DNA of 64,000 nt from Arabidopsis thaliana (Eukaryota; Streptophyta; Magnoliopsida; Brassicales; Brassicaceae), in assembly GCF_000001735.4 (NCBI RefSeq), contig NC_003074.8:19537261-19601260 (forward strand), in the 5' to 3' direction. The notes below the pieces were generated by a model. That model ran no database searches, had not been told where the DNA came from, and was given only the letters and a program-made list of their open reading frames with translations. How positions within the stretch are numbered: the stretch's first letter is position 1; every line of letters starts with the position of its first letter. The translations under genes were made by a program, and so were the position numbers. Positions 21,865-33,828 of this stretch are shown here, in pieces.

Positions 21865-24264
21865 ATGGCGGCCGCAAGAAGAGAGAGAGAGAGAGGAGAT
21901 TTGTGCATATTGCGTCATGTGAATGATGATGATTTATTAAAGAGAAAGAAGTTAGAGAGAGAGAAGAAAAAAAAAAGGAGTTTTCTTGCTTGCTCTTCTT
22001 TCGAAATTGATCTTCAGGGATATTTTCGTAATTTCCGAAAGATCCCCTAGCACTTCCTTTGGCTCTTCATCGTATTCGTCCTCTAAACAGAAGATTCGGT
22101 TAAAAGAACTAGAGTAAGGGTATTTACGTCATTACGAAGGAAGTAGTACAGAGGAGGGTAATATTGTCATTTGTGTAGGACTAATGAGAGGGGCTATAGT
22201 AGAAGAGGCCATCGACCTCTAAAGATTCGCAATGATGGTAAAGATTGGTTCGAACCATCATCCTTCATGATTCTATTTCAACCGTTTTGGACCATTTTGT
22301 AAATGCTCTCTTTCCCCATCTCATGTCCCGGTTAGCTCAATCTTGGTTTAGTTCAAATATTACACTCCACCATTATTATGTTTTAGATTATTATTTCGGA
22401 TACAAATAGTTTCCTTTGTGTGTTAAACTATTTGTTACTTTTTTCTTTGTATGAAAATCATAGTATACCACAATTTGAAAATGCATTTTTTTGTCCTCTT
22501 ATATTGTCTCAGCATTCAAGATTTGATATAATTATGGTGGGAGAAGAAAAAAAGAAAGAAATAATGAAGAAGAAGAGTGTTTGGACTTTGGAGCCGTAAA
22601 ACCTACAAAAAATAATCATGGATCAAAAGTGTTGTAGAACGTGAAACATCATAAACAGTGAGGTGGTTGTTTTTGGATGTATTTATGACTTCTCTTTTTT
22701 TCGTAACTTCACATGCCTTTGAATAAAACTCGTTCGTTTGCCCATGACTTAACCCCCAAAAAGAAGATGACTACAATTTCACGTTTATTTAAAACTACTT
22801 TGGCTTGTGTATATAAATCTTGTACGGCTTCTTTTAACCCTTCTTTCACGGAATAAATGTGAGAAATTGTGTTTTTTGTAAATATGCTGATTGTAGAAGT
22901 TAAACAAAACTGAAACACAATTAGTATTAAGTAGGTGTGTCTTGAAATGGAACTAAAGAGTGGGTACACTTGCTTACACCAAAGGCAATGATTTTAAAGG
23001 TGTGAGCAGCTTCATTTCTTGCTGGCCTATGCAATGCCGTTTCTACCCCTCATTGCTTTGGTCTAAGTTTGACAATTCGGTTTGGTGTTGATTTTTATTT
23101 ATAAAATGAAACTTTAATTTATAAATATAGTTGGTTCTAGGATTAATTTTGGTTAATCATAACCCAGTCGGACCAATTTTCACACCCCAAAAAGGTTGAA
23201 AACTTTGTCTCTTTACCATGTAAATTTCAAAAACCTAAGAATATTCAAATATTCGGTTTTGGTAACCCCTATTAATGTAGTAAATGTTTGGTATAGAATA
23301 TTAGATTACCATTCAGAGAAACTATATTTCGCTTTTATTAATTAATTGGAATTTTCTAGTTATTTTCTCCTTTGTTAATCTAACCTAATCTTTTTTGAAC
23401 TTTATAATATAAACACAAACGAATTAAAAAAATATACCGTAATTTAACTGATTAAAAGTCTATATAAGTTTGTGTTTATATGACGTATATTTCATTTTGC
23501 TACGTACTACTGTATGTATACATTCATGTTGTATGATGGAGCATGCCTCTTTTGCACAAGAAAAGTACTGAAATCTCTTTATTTGAAGGAGTCCACATCC
23601 ACCTCGAAGGCGATGTGCGCAGTGGTTCGATTGCTATACCCGAGATTGATTTACCGGCGATTGATGTCGCATCATCTGCTGCGTCGGTGGTGGCGGAAGA
23701 GTTAGGTAAATCAAATCTCACATAAATGATTCTCTGTTCTATTCTCCATTCTTCGTTCTTCTGATTGTTTTTTTAGGTTTTTGGTGGTTAGATGTTTGCG
23801 CCAGACGATTCAGAATTCATAAGGTGTAAAGTGTGTTCATATTAGACTGCATGCAAACATTATCATTGCACATCTTAACTTTTAAATAAAGGACTACTAC
23901 AGATGTTTGGATGGACTACTACAGAAGTAATTTTCATTTAAATATGGATAAATATCGACGCTCACGATTCAACAAGCAAATCTAGTTTGATATGAATTAG
24001 CAATATGCAAAAAGTGATAAGGATTTGAAAAGTTGAAAAGCAACAAAGAAAATATAACAACTTAAAATATAAATGAGATATAATTCTTAATTGACTTGGT
24101 ATCAAAACATTTGTGTCCTGTTTTGATATTGTTGTCAATACTCAATACTATATATAAGTACTTTTAGTATCTACGATTCTACATCGACATTTAACATATA
24201 ATCTTATAGAATCAATGATGAGGAACAAGTCCTAACCACATTCAAGAATACGAACCGAGGGGGT
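21865..24264. other. Intergenic between ZPR3 and PAP20, with one GC-richer patch
   Basis: No complete gene is recognised. GA-rich tracts occur at 21875-21980. At 23543-23705 (plus) a GC-richer open frame ends in an exon-like border (see separate entry). The right end is the PAP20 3' UTR. An unmatched minus-strand frame of 86 codons (22709-22969) is AT-rich and unconvincing. Confidence 0.45.
23543..23705 (+). pseudogene. Orphan exon-like fragment, origin unknown
   Basis: This patch is clearly more GC-rich than its flanks and reads openly in one frame (HIHLEGDVRSGSIAIPEIDL, then PAIDVASSAASVVAEELG), ending at GTTAG|GTAAAT, a textbook donor. I found no matching second exon or upstream start. 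It looks like a piece of a gene copied here. I do not recognise the protein. Chance remains possible. Confidence 0.35.
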
Positions 24265-26935
24265 CTAAATCTTACAAGATGAATCGGCTAAGAGACTGGT
24301 TAACCAAACCGAATCCTTTTCAACCGACACATCATCGTCGTTCCTGTGCCATTCCCAACGTGCATGAGTCGCATTCTCGACCACCAATTGACCATGCCCG
24401 AAACTTGCTTCTCTAAACAATGATATTTCGGGATTTGGATCTCTATACCTATGATGATTATCAAAAACATTAACATTTAATTAGTTTCATTTTCAAATTT
24501 TGTTTATAAAAAATCTCATTTAACGAAGATCTTACTTGGTAGCAAGGCCTTCTAGATTCCCACCATCTCCGATGTTAATATAAACCGGACCACATTTGTC
24601 GAACTTATCTTGGTACACTCGACTCTGTCAAATAAACACACAAATTAGCTCTATATATATAAAAAAAAATCAATGCAGTTTTTTAATGAAACCCTTTAGA
24701 CTTACAAAACGCTCGTAAGCATGAACGTGACCTGCAAAAACCAAATCGACACGAGCTTTGTAAAGAAGAGTTTCCATGGATTCTTTCATCTCCACACTCT
24801 CTTTCTCTCCTTGGTGAGCTTCGTTGGAGTTGTACCAAGGCGCATGCACCACAGCCACAACCCACGGTGTGGTCTTACGGTCGATTTTCTTGAGATTATT
24901 TTCTAACCATTGGTACTGCTCCGAGCCAGGCTCAAAATCTGTGTATGACCCCAACATTATAATGTGGACTCCATAAACGTTGAAAGAATAGTACAAATTC
25001 GAGCTCGAGCCACTCTCTTCAAATGGCATGCGCCACCTGTAACGTGTATACAAAAATATCTAAAATTAGCATAACAAAGTTCTTTTAATAATAAAAAGTA
25101 GACCATAATAAAACTGATAAACCCAAAATTAATACAATAAATAAGGAGCTTAAAAAGAAAAGTAGGTTTGGTTGTTGGCTAGACAAATCGAAATAACTTA
25201 CCTCTTGTTATAGGCGGTGAATGGGTTACTGTGTAAGATAGGTATTTTTTCGAGCTCGTGGTTGCCATGAGTGACCATCCAAGGTCTTTGGCTCGCAAGT
25301 GGCTGCACCAAGCGACCAAAAGTGTCCCACAGTGGTTGGTACATGTTAGCGTATGACAGATCACCAGGCAAGATGAAAACATCATAATCCCATTTTGATA
25401 CATGTTCCAATGTTGATTTACTCCATTCAGATGTACCAAGGTCACCTTCATTTTTATCAAAAAATATCAAGATTATCAATAAAATAACAAATAAAGCTAC
25501 AAAACCATGATGACATAAATCTATACTTACATAGGACAATCTAAAGAGTTTATATGAGTGAAGAGGAAACATGGAATGTATACCGGACACGGCGAATTTG
25601 ATTGGGAATTTAGAGGGAGGAGTCCTGAAACTGAACTCTTGAGTTGAACTTGGGCCTCCACATTTGTAATAGTAAACTGTGTTGGGCTTTAATGGGCCTA
25701 TAACAACGTCATTAATTTGGCCCGATCGGTAAATCAACAAGTAGTGGTACGATGACGACGTTCCATTAGCCGAGCCTTCGTATTTTCCAGAGACTGTGCC
25801 ATATACAACACTAGGCGAGATTGAGCTTTGCGTTATCCATGATATTCTCATTTTGTCCGGCCCAACCAGAGATATATGCACCTGAATTTAAACGTCACAA
25901 ATTCATAAGTAATTTAGGAACACACATTACTATAAATAAACAAAGACAAAGCGTACAAGCAAAACTGCAAAACAGATGAGTGACGAAAGATCTAACAGAA
26001 AGAAGACAAAGTGGGTAAATTTGTAGTAATGTTTTTTTCATTAGACACGTGGTGACTCCATACGTCACATGACAGTATGACACGCACGATGCGAATCTCT
26101 GAATTATTTGCAACTTAAACTGTTATTGACTACTGTGGAAACTAAATTTTATCAAACATAGGAAAATCTTTTAATTTTAATTTTTAAGGATTCTGAAAAG
26201 TTTATCTAGAGTCTAGAGGGGATGTTTCCTTAGACAATTATCATTAACTATCTGTCTCAAATTTTGAATTTGTTGATACAATTAAAACCTTTTTTATGCA
26301 TGTATAGTTTGAAAATGTCTCCATTCAACGTTTCGTAATTAATAAAAAGGCGAGTACAGTGTCGTTTCAAATAGCATGTGTATACAAAGGTTTAAATTGG
26401 AAAAAAACAAACAAAATCACCCGAAATTATGGCAATGCTTCCGTAACGTAACTTTGTACACGAGAAAGAATTAATTCAATAGATTAATCTAACAATTTTC
26501 TGCTTTATTAAATTTTTACCCTCAAAAACATTTTAATAAGAGACAACATTACTGAAGCCAATAAGCCGAGGAGGTGAAGAAGATCCAAGTTTTCTTGATA
26601 TTCGTATTATTGGTGTTTCATGAGAAAACTTAAGTCGATCTTGTTTATGTTTGAAAACTAACACATATCAATACTGAAAGACAAAATCTTGAGACTTGCC
26701 GTGTCAAAATTCTACTTACAAGGATTTTACATAAATGATACAGAATCCAATATGCATAATATATAACAAAAAATATAGATTTTAATGTAAATATTACCTG
26801 ATCGGGGAACGTAGGATCATCTTCGTTAGTCGGATGGATCACTAAATTTTTCCGAGTACCCTGCCGATCATAAGATAACACATTTCCGGCCAAAACAATA
26901 AGCAGTATTGCTACTAAACCCAAAACCTTCACCAT
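24265..26935 (-). CDS. PAP20: Purple acid phosphatase 20 (427 aa, 6 exons)
   Basis: Secreted binuclear-metal phosphomonoesterase. Minus-strand exons are 26798-26935, 25584-25881, 25202-25445, 24706-25036, 24536-24624 and 24265-24448, totalling 1284 bp. A signal peptide ([18 protein letters not shown]) opens the protein and an N-terminal fibronectin-like domain follows. All five metal-binding blocks are present: GDLG (D147), GDLSY (D174, Y177), GNHE (N207, H208), the His of VVH (H291) and GHVH (H330, H332). The C-terminal block has [11 protein letters not shown] and [11 protein letters not shown], as in its relatives PAP21 and PAP22. Its third intron, inside the catalytic domain, lies at a different place from theirs, and the intron they have before VDRK is absent ([11 protein letters not shown] is continuous). 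The gene appears intact. Confidence 0.96.
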
Positions 26936-27005
26936 TTTGGCGAAATAGAGAGAGAGAAGAGAGAAAGAGAGAGATCGGATGACAAGAATGAATTAGGGAC
27001 ACAGT

Positions 27006-27013
27006 GTTATATA
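27006..27013 (-). promoter_or_regulatory. TATA box of PAP20
   Basis: Reads TATATAAC on the minus strand, about 70 bp upstream of the start codon, which leaves a short leader of about 40 bases. Confidence 0.55.
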
Positions 27014-28743
27014 GTAGTAATCCTTTCCCCTTCTTTTTGTTTTCATTTTGGAAACTTGTAAAATTGGAAAATGTATTTGACCAAAACTTAACTAATTGGT
27101 ACTTTTTCCACTAATTCATTAATAAAAAATAAAAATAAAAACTGTGCAAGCAATTGCAAAGTACACGAATGTAGCATGTTCAAAACCTGCATGGAAATCA
27201 TTATGTATCTTAGTATATTCGGGGGGGGGGGGGGGGGGGGCAGTATCCTACGAGACTACGATGGAAAAAAATCTTGATCTTTGTATACCAAATATAAAAG
27301 TTATATGTGTTCTTAAACAAAAGTCATGAGATATGTGCTTTGCTAGATTATCTAGTAAAACAATGCCTTGCCTTCTATAACAAATTATTTTCTTAAACAT
27401 TTAGATTTCCTTTGTACTAAAATGATTCTGATAGTAATAGAATATAGATTCACAATTTATGTTCCTAATAAATTGATGCTTTAAGTTTTTATCTTGTTCC
27501 TTAAAGATTAAAGTTTTAGATTAAAAAAGCTGAAATAATATTGTTTTTACTTTTTACTTTTTACTTTATGCTTTTTGCCATATGTCGTGGTAAGTAATGG
27601 TCTATACTTTCTAGCTCTTTACACTCATAATGTAATCTTAAATTAATTAATAATTAAAAAATTTCTTAATCTGAAAATAAAATAAAAACATCAATCTATC
27701 AGGAATAGAGAGAGAGAGTACTATATAGTGATGGAAAAAAACCTATATAGTGATAGAATATATATCAAAACATGATCCATTGTTATTCAATAACTTTATT
27801 GAAATCATGTGCAAATGAAACTAATATACATCGAGACTAAGAGATTTAGGGTTTATATTCTTAGATTTTAAATAGTCCTATACAAGCAAATCATTTAGTT
27901 AATAAATATTTAAAATTACTTGAATAATGACTAACGTTTTTTTTTAAACCAGATTTTATGCTTGCAAATTAATTATCTATTAAAATCAGTTTTCTTCATT
28001 ATCTAATATATAATGAATTTTACAAAATGTTTAAACTAAGAAATTTTTATGATGTGAAAAATGGAGTACAAATCGCAAACACGTACTTAAAATTGCATGA
28101 AATTGTGTATATACGATATCGATCGTTATACTACTAGCCTACTATAAGTATGTATATAGAAATTAGAGTTTCAAAATCTAACAAGTAACAACGATAAATA
28201 TTTTATATATCAAGGCTAGTACTGAGACGTAAATTACCGCACATTTAAATTGAGACAGGGTACTAATTAAAACCAAACAGTTTAGAGATATCGATCAACT
28301 TATCTTCCATGATGGAGCTATTCGCATATATCTTTCCTGATTTTGGAATTGTGCATGCATGACTAATCTAAAGTACGTCATATTTTTCCTCCACTCCACC
28401 AATTTTAGATCTATCATTTTTATAACTAATCCTCCAAACATAATTATGCTTTGCGATTATCATATCACTTCTAGTTCTAGATATCAAACATTTTAAAAAT
28501 CAAAATCAATAGTACTATGAAAGTTTTTTTGGGGTTCACTTTTAGATTAGGCTTTGATAGCCTAACCCGAATTTTGCGATTCACCAAAATTTTGTTATTT
28601 TGCTTCTTTTTTTTTTGTGTCCAAATAATAATAATATGTTACATACTACTAATATAATCATTCACGTTGAGGGCGAATAAATATTATTTCACAATCACAT
28701 GTACGTCAAAAAGAAAAACTCATTCATACATTATCACTTGAGA
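27014..28743. other. Intergenic between PAP20 and the LysM gene
   Basis: AT-rich, no recognised gene. Contains a run of 20 G at 27221-27240. The right edge is the 3' flank of the LysM gene. Confidence 0.5.
27221..27240. repeat. Poly(G) homopolymer, 20 bases
   Basis: An uninterrupted run of 20 G in otherwise very AT-rich DNA. It could form a G-quadruplex and is likely to vary in length. Confidence 0.9.
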
Positions 28744-29073
28744 TTAGAGTGAAGGAGTGATTCTGATGAGAAGACCCGGGAAAAGATCATCGTGGTCATG
28801 TATATGAGGATTCCCTTCAACTATGTAAGGATCTCCACACTTTTCACTTATCGTTTGCAACGTCTCTCCTTCTTTCACTTCATATATCTCATCGCATGCT
28901 GGCCGTCGATGAGAATATCCGGTGATCATCATTGACGGCTGTTGTTTCTCCACGATCTCCGTGGAACCCTCCTGTGCCACCTGGAAGGAGTTCATCAGCA
29001 GCATCATGGCGGCAAACACTGCACAGTACCAAGAGATCTTCTCCGCTACTGCCATGGAAGAACTCTTTCCCAT
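28744..29073 (-). CDS. Small LysM-domain protein with one membrane anchor (109 aa)
   Basis: Single-exon gene. Residues 13-35 (SWYCAVFAAMMLLMNSFQV) are a signal peptide or signal anchor. One LysM module occupies about residues 62-107: EIYEVKEGETLQTISEKCGD, a missing or shortened middle, then the conserved NPHI and the end FPGLLIRITP. LysM modules bind GlcNAc-containing glycans. This belongs to the plant group of short single-LysM proteins with no kinase domain and no GPI signal. The ligand is unknown. The start is the first Met of the frame and is followed by basic/Ser residues suited to a signal sequence. Confidence 0.88.
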   Translation of the reverse strand: MGKSSSMAVAEKISWYCAVFAAMMLLMNSFQVAQEGSTEIVEKQQPSMMITGYSHRRPACDEIYEVKEGETLQTISEKCGDPYIVEGNPHIHDHDDLFPGLLIRITPSL

Positions 29074-31929
29074 TCTGAATTATATGGTGATTATAGGAAA
29101 AGGGTTTTGTGGATTGAAATATATGTATTAGATGCGTGTATGGATTAAGTTGATTATAAAAGATTATGTTTTGTTGTTGGAGTTGGTGTGAATATTGGCG
29201 GGAGTTGAAACGGTTGATAATTAATGTTGCAGGTTCCTTTTGTGTTAGGTCACTTGTCTTTGAATCCTTTTCCATTCAACTTTCAATTACTTGAAAATAA
29301 TAACATATATATATATATATGATATTTTATTTTAAAAATGTAAGTTATGTGTCAAAATCAAAAATTTAAAATGATAGGAGAATGATAAAACATACAGTAT
29401 ATAATTTGTAAAGGATAAAAATAATAAAAGATAAAGATGATTTTAAATTTCCCTTCTATAAATACACTATATATATGTGTGTATATCTGTATCAATTATC
29501 AAAGTATTTACATTTGAATGATATGAAAATTTACCACACTTCAATCATATATATGTATATGATATTTTCACATAATTAAAGGAAAGATATCTCATTCTTT
29601 CAAGAAAATTTTGGAGAAATAAATACTTTGACAAACATAGTTATTTACTTAATTGTTCCTTCTTTCAAATCAAATATTTTTATGGGTCTAAAACTCTGAA
29701 ATTCACTTTATCAAGAAAAAAAACCCTGTAAATTTAGGTTAAGAAAATAATTATTTGCTTAAAGATCACATATGGACCCATGAGGTTCTTACATTCAATT
29801 AAATCTCCATACTAATAAAACACCATCCTCAAAACCCATGGGCCAAGCCCAATCAAGCTTAAAAATGTTTTTTTAAAAAGAAATGAAATTCATTTTTCTT
29901 GTTCTAATCAATGTTGAAAGAAGGTGAAAGCTTTTAGCAACTAATTCTAAATTTTAGAGAGAATCCTACAATAGACTCATAGTAATATAATCGAATAAGC
30001 TATACTTTTTTTTTTGGATAATTGGCAAAATGATAAGCTATACTTGTTCTTCCTTTCTTTTCTTCCATCTTTTTTCTTTGTTCTTTCTATATTTGTAACT
30101 CTTCCAAATTATTCCATCAATCTTCTATGAAGATCCTAATCAAGTAAATGCTAAAAATATGTTTACTTGCCCAACTATTCCCAATATATAATTTGTTGCC
30201 CATAGCTCCAAAGAAAATTAACGGCACGTGTTGATACTACATTAGTGAATCTTATTGAAAGATAAGATAGTGAGAGTGTCTATTGTGATAAAGAAAAAAG
30301 GCTGGTGGACTTCCATTTTGGCTCCTCTTCCAGCCTGTTTTTCGTATCTTTATCTTTACACACATTTTTGTAATTCCCTAATTACAATCATCAATTAGAA
30401 AACGAGTCAAAGTCATGTGTAATAAAATATTTGATGGGAAAGAAAAATTGAAACGGTTAAAACTTATAAAGAGTCTAAGAATATCACAAAGATTTTTTGT
30501 TGTTGTTGTCAACAATGTTTATATTATAAAGTCTTTTGGGGAGTTTTTCAATTCTTTTTATAACTGATTTTAAAAGTTATTCTAAGATGTTTCGAAGGTA
30601 GAATCATTCTTAAATCTCTTTTGTAATAGTTTCGGAACCTTTGAAACATTCTAACAGTTTCCATATTTGTTAAAAAATATAGTAGTTAAAATCGGTTTTT
30701 AATGTGTATGCGTAGATGCTGATTTTTCTTTAATATCGCTTCGTTGTTACTCCTCATGTTGTATTTCCTCGTGTCATGCCTCCACTTGCCCGTCACTCGT
30801 ATCTTCACTTATCGTCACTCGTTTTTGATAGTTGCAAATTGTTAATTATATGTTCACTATTTTCCATTTAACTTTTCTTACGATTCACACTTTTTTCTAG
30901 TAACATCTCCTTCATCAATTAATCATACTTAAAATTGCTCTTGTTGTGCGCAGCGTCATCAAAAGGGAACTCTACCAATGGTGATAACACGACTATTTTA
31001 TAGAAATACAAGTGAACCTCGAATTTCATATTAAATTTCTCAAATTAAAAATTATACGATTTGACCTGTAAGACAAAAACTAAAATAAAATAAACAGAGA
31101 ATAAACCGGTGAAATTTTTTGATATGTTGCTAGAGAAAGAAAAAACTAGTTAGAAAAACGTTGTTATTTCCGATAAGTTACATGTGTTTAATCTTGAATC
31201 ATTTAACGCTTTTTAGTGTTTAGATTTTAGTTTTAATTGAATTATAATTTTTGAAGTATAATTGTTAGAAAATTACGAATCAGAGATTAAAAATGTGATT
31301 TGAGAATAAGATAGTACTGTATGCAATTGATTGATGCATCTTAAAAAAGTTTAATAAACTAAACCTATCCTGTATCTGTTGAAGTTGAAGTTTGTCAAAA
31401 CGAATGTTTGTAGTTACAAGTATCACGAAATAATTTTGTATTTCTAAAAACCAATTAATTACTCTCATGCTTCACCTAATAAAAAAATAATTTAAAAATT
31501 AGTCTGATGACAAATAATTGTTCCCCTACTAATAAACATTCTTAACAATATCTTTATCTTTAAGGATATTTAAATCCTAACCCAAACCCAATCAAACGGT
31601 TTTGCGTACATCATTTCCCCACTTCAAGTATCAAATTGATCATTATTAGTGGTTTTATAATTCCTTTACACATGATCAAAAATCTTACTTGAACCGTCCA
31701 AATTTTAATCCTTAAGAAAAATCTAATAGAGACGATTGGTAGATTTAAATCCCAAGTTGACAAAAAAAGAAAGATATCAAGTGGTTCTTCTTACAAGGTA
31801 TCAAACACGTTATCAATTAATCTCACACGGTCCGAACTTTGACCCATATAATAATAATTTTCTTTTTCTGGTAAGGAAAAGTTACTTTATGTTTCGTAAT
31901 AAAAAACTCAAAATCAAATTTAAAAATAC
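29074..31929. other. Long intergenic stretch between divergent LysM and SAP6 genes
   Basis: About 2.9 kb, very AT-rich, with no recognised gene or RNA. Short frames at 31280-31468 (minus) and 31736-31936 (plus) are unconvincing. It holds the promoters of both flanking genes. Confidence 0.5.
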
Positions 31930-31937
31930 TATATAAA
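31930..31937 (+). promoter_or_regulatory. Possible TATA box of SAP6
   Basis: TATATAAA lies about 330 bp before the leader-intron donor. It would give a long leader of about 300 bases before the intron. Alternative start sites nearer the CT-rich tract at 32140-32250 are equally possible. Confidence 0.3.
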
Positions 31938-32259
31938 ATCAAATAAATGACACCACCATGACGACATTTAATCAAATATATAATAATTTGAACGTCGAAT
32001 AGTGTTTTCATTACGTGTTTTGTAACCACTAATTAGATTATTACATTTCGTTAAATTAACGAAACAAATTCATAAGCAAAAATAAAATACCGTTAATAAT
32101 TTTTTGCTATTTAATTTTAAGCAGCGTCGTCTCTGTTTTCGCCGTTGTTTCCTTCTTCTTCTTCTTCTTCTTTCTCTTTCTTATATCTTTTTTCTCTTCC
32201 CAATTTTCTCATCGATCACTGAATCTTCTTCTTCTTCTTCTTCCTTCTCTCAAGAACAG

Positions 32260-32502
32260 GTAAAACTCTCTCCTCTTCTCCTTCTTTTTCTCTCCTCTCT
32301 CTTCTCTCTTTTAACAAAAAAAAACTGTCTTTTCTTCATTTCTGTTCTTTTTTTGGTTGCCGAGAAAAACAGAGGATAATTTTCCGATATCTGTTTTTTT
32401 TTTCTCGGTGACCAGAATCGGTTGGTTCTGTTTTTTTTTTTTTTTTCCTTCTTTGTTATTGTTATCTTATTAATGAATCTTTTTTGTTGTTATAATTTAC
32501 AG
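32260..32502 (+). other. SAP6 5' leader intron
   Basis: Donor CAAGAACAG|GTAAAAC and acceptor TTTACAG bound a 243 bp intron that is pyrimidine-rich. The leader exon before it is a TTC/CT-rich tract, common in plant leaders. Inferred from consensus. Confidence 0.6.
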
Positions 32503-32545
32503 ATTTTTTTTAAACGAGCTTGATCAATAAATTCTCTCAAGATCT

Positions 32546-33058
32546 ATGGCGGAAGAGCATCGATGTCAGACACCAGAAAGCAACCGTCTCTGTGTTAACA
32601 ACTGTGGCTTCCTCGGCAGCTCCGCCACCATGAATCTCTGTTCTAATTGTTACGGCGATCTTTGTCTCAAACAACAACAACAATCCTCCTCCATCAAATC
32701 CACCGTTGAATCTTCCCTCTCTGTATCTCCTCCGTCGTCATCATCATCGGAGATCTCTTCTCCGATCATCCCTCCTCTCCTTAAAAATCCATCAGTCAAG
32801 CTAGAGGTACCGGAGAAAAAGGCGGTGATTTCGCTGCCGACGACGGAGCAGAATCAGCAACAGAGGCCGAATCGGTGCACGACGTGTAGGAAACGGGTCG
32901 GGTTAACCGGATTCAAGTGCCGGTGCGGTACGATGTTTTGCGGGGTTCATAGGTACCCGGAGATCCATGGATGCAGCTACGATTTCAAATCGGCCGGACG
33001 TGAAGAGATCGCGAAAGCGAATCCGTTGGTGAAAGCAGCGAAGCTTCAGAAGATATGA
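32546..33058 (+). CDS. SAP6: Stress-associated A20/AN1 zinc-finger protein 6 (170 aa)
   Basis: Intronless coding region. The A20-type finger has cysteines C16, C20, C32 and C35 (LCVNNCGFLGSSATMNLCSN). A Ser/Pro-rich linker follows. The AN1 finger has ligands C111, C114, C125, C127, C132, H135, H141 and C143 (CTTCRKRVGLTGFKCRCGTM, then FCGVHRYPEIHGC). The protein ends KANPLVKAAKLQKI, the family tail. Plant SAPs bind ubiquitin or act as E3-like factors and are induced by heat, cold, salt and ABA. All zinc ligands are intact. Two overlapping CACGTG boxes lie about 170 bp past the stop. Confidence 0.96.
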   Translation: MAEEHRCQTPESNRLCVNNCGFLGSSATMNLCSNCYGDLCLKQQQQSSSIKSTVESSLSVSPPSSSSSEISSPIIPPLLKNPSVKLEVPEKKAVISLPTTEQNQQQRPNRCTTCRKRVGLTGFKCRCGTMFCGVHRYPEIHGCSYDFKSAGREEIAKANPLVKAAKLQKI

Positions 33059-33226
33059 TCAGAGCCGTTCGATGCGTTGACTTTTCCTCTCGTAAGTCTT
33101 CATTTCTACGCGTATGTGTGTCCTCCGTCCCCCGAGAAATACGGATGGTGTCGATTTGATTGATCTCAGCCGTTGGATCAAAAATGGTTTATTATTGTAA
33201 AAGATTGATTATGTATTTATCAAAGG

Positions 33227-33242
33227 GACACGTGTCACGTGG
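33227..33242. promoter_or_regulatory. Twin G-boxes downstream of SAP6
   Basis: GACACGTGTCACGTGG holds CACGTG at 33229-33234 and 33236-33241, with GACACGTGTC a perfect palindrome. Such ACGT elements bind bZIP (ABRE-type) and bHLH factors. The position is in the 3' UTR or just beyond, so any role is uncertain. Confidence 0.4.
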
Positions 33243-33828
33243 TTTTAGGATGGAGACGCTTTCGCTTTTTCTCCTTCATTTTATTTTCTTTTTCCTTTCA
33301 GAAAGAAATAAGATTATTCGCGTTGGCTTTTTCTTTTTATTAAATTCCGGCTTATTATTATTATTATTGTGTGGCTTTTGCGTGTACAAAGTCTATTCAG
33401 AAAAATAAAAAAAATGATATTAATTTCCCTCAATTGGATATGGACTTCTATACACTCTTTAATAGTATAATTTTATATGGATGTGGAATGTGTTGAAGAA
33501 GGCTGATAATCACGTCTTTAAAACTCAAAAATGATGAATTAGCAACGAATTTAGATTGTCTCGCAAGGTGCCTGACGGTTCAAATAGTATCAAAAACGGC
33601 TACATATATATTACTACATGTTGATTAGCCAAAATTTAGGTAATACATTTTAGGAAAAGTATATGACTTAAAGTTTGGTTATCCCCCCCAAAATTGGTAT
33701 TTGTAACAATTCAATATAGTTTTTTTTATTTATTAAGTAACTAAAAGATTTATATAAATTTACTTTTTGAGTTATTTTTCTACAAAACATTAGATAACAA
33801 GAGCTTAAATGTTTTATGATACGGTGAT
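33243..33828. other. 3' flanks of SAP6 and PAP21
   Basis: The two genes converge here. AT-rich, no other feature recognised. Confidence 0.5.

Noticed and set aside
23514-23705. Frame with LYDGACLFCTRKV resembling the DCC (DUF393) oxidoreductase motif
   Set aside because: Only the short motif matches; the rest of the frame is unlike the family, and another frame of the same patch looks more like coding sequence.
28889-29275. 128-codon frame overlapping the LysM gene
   Set aside because: Same strand, different phase, Gln/His-rich low-complexity sequence; the LysM frame explains the conservation.
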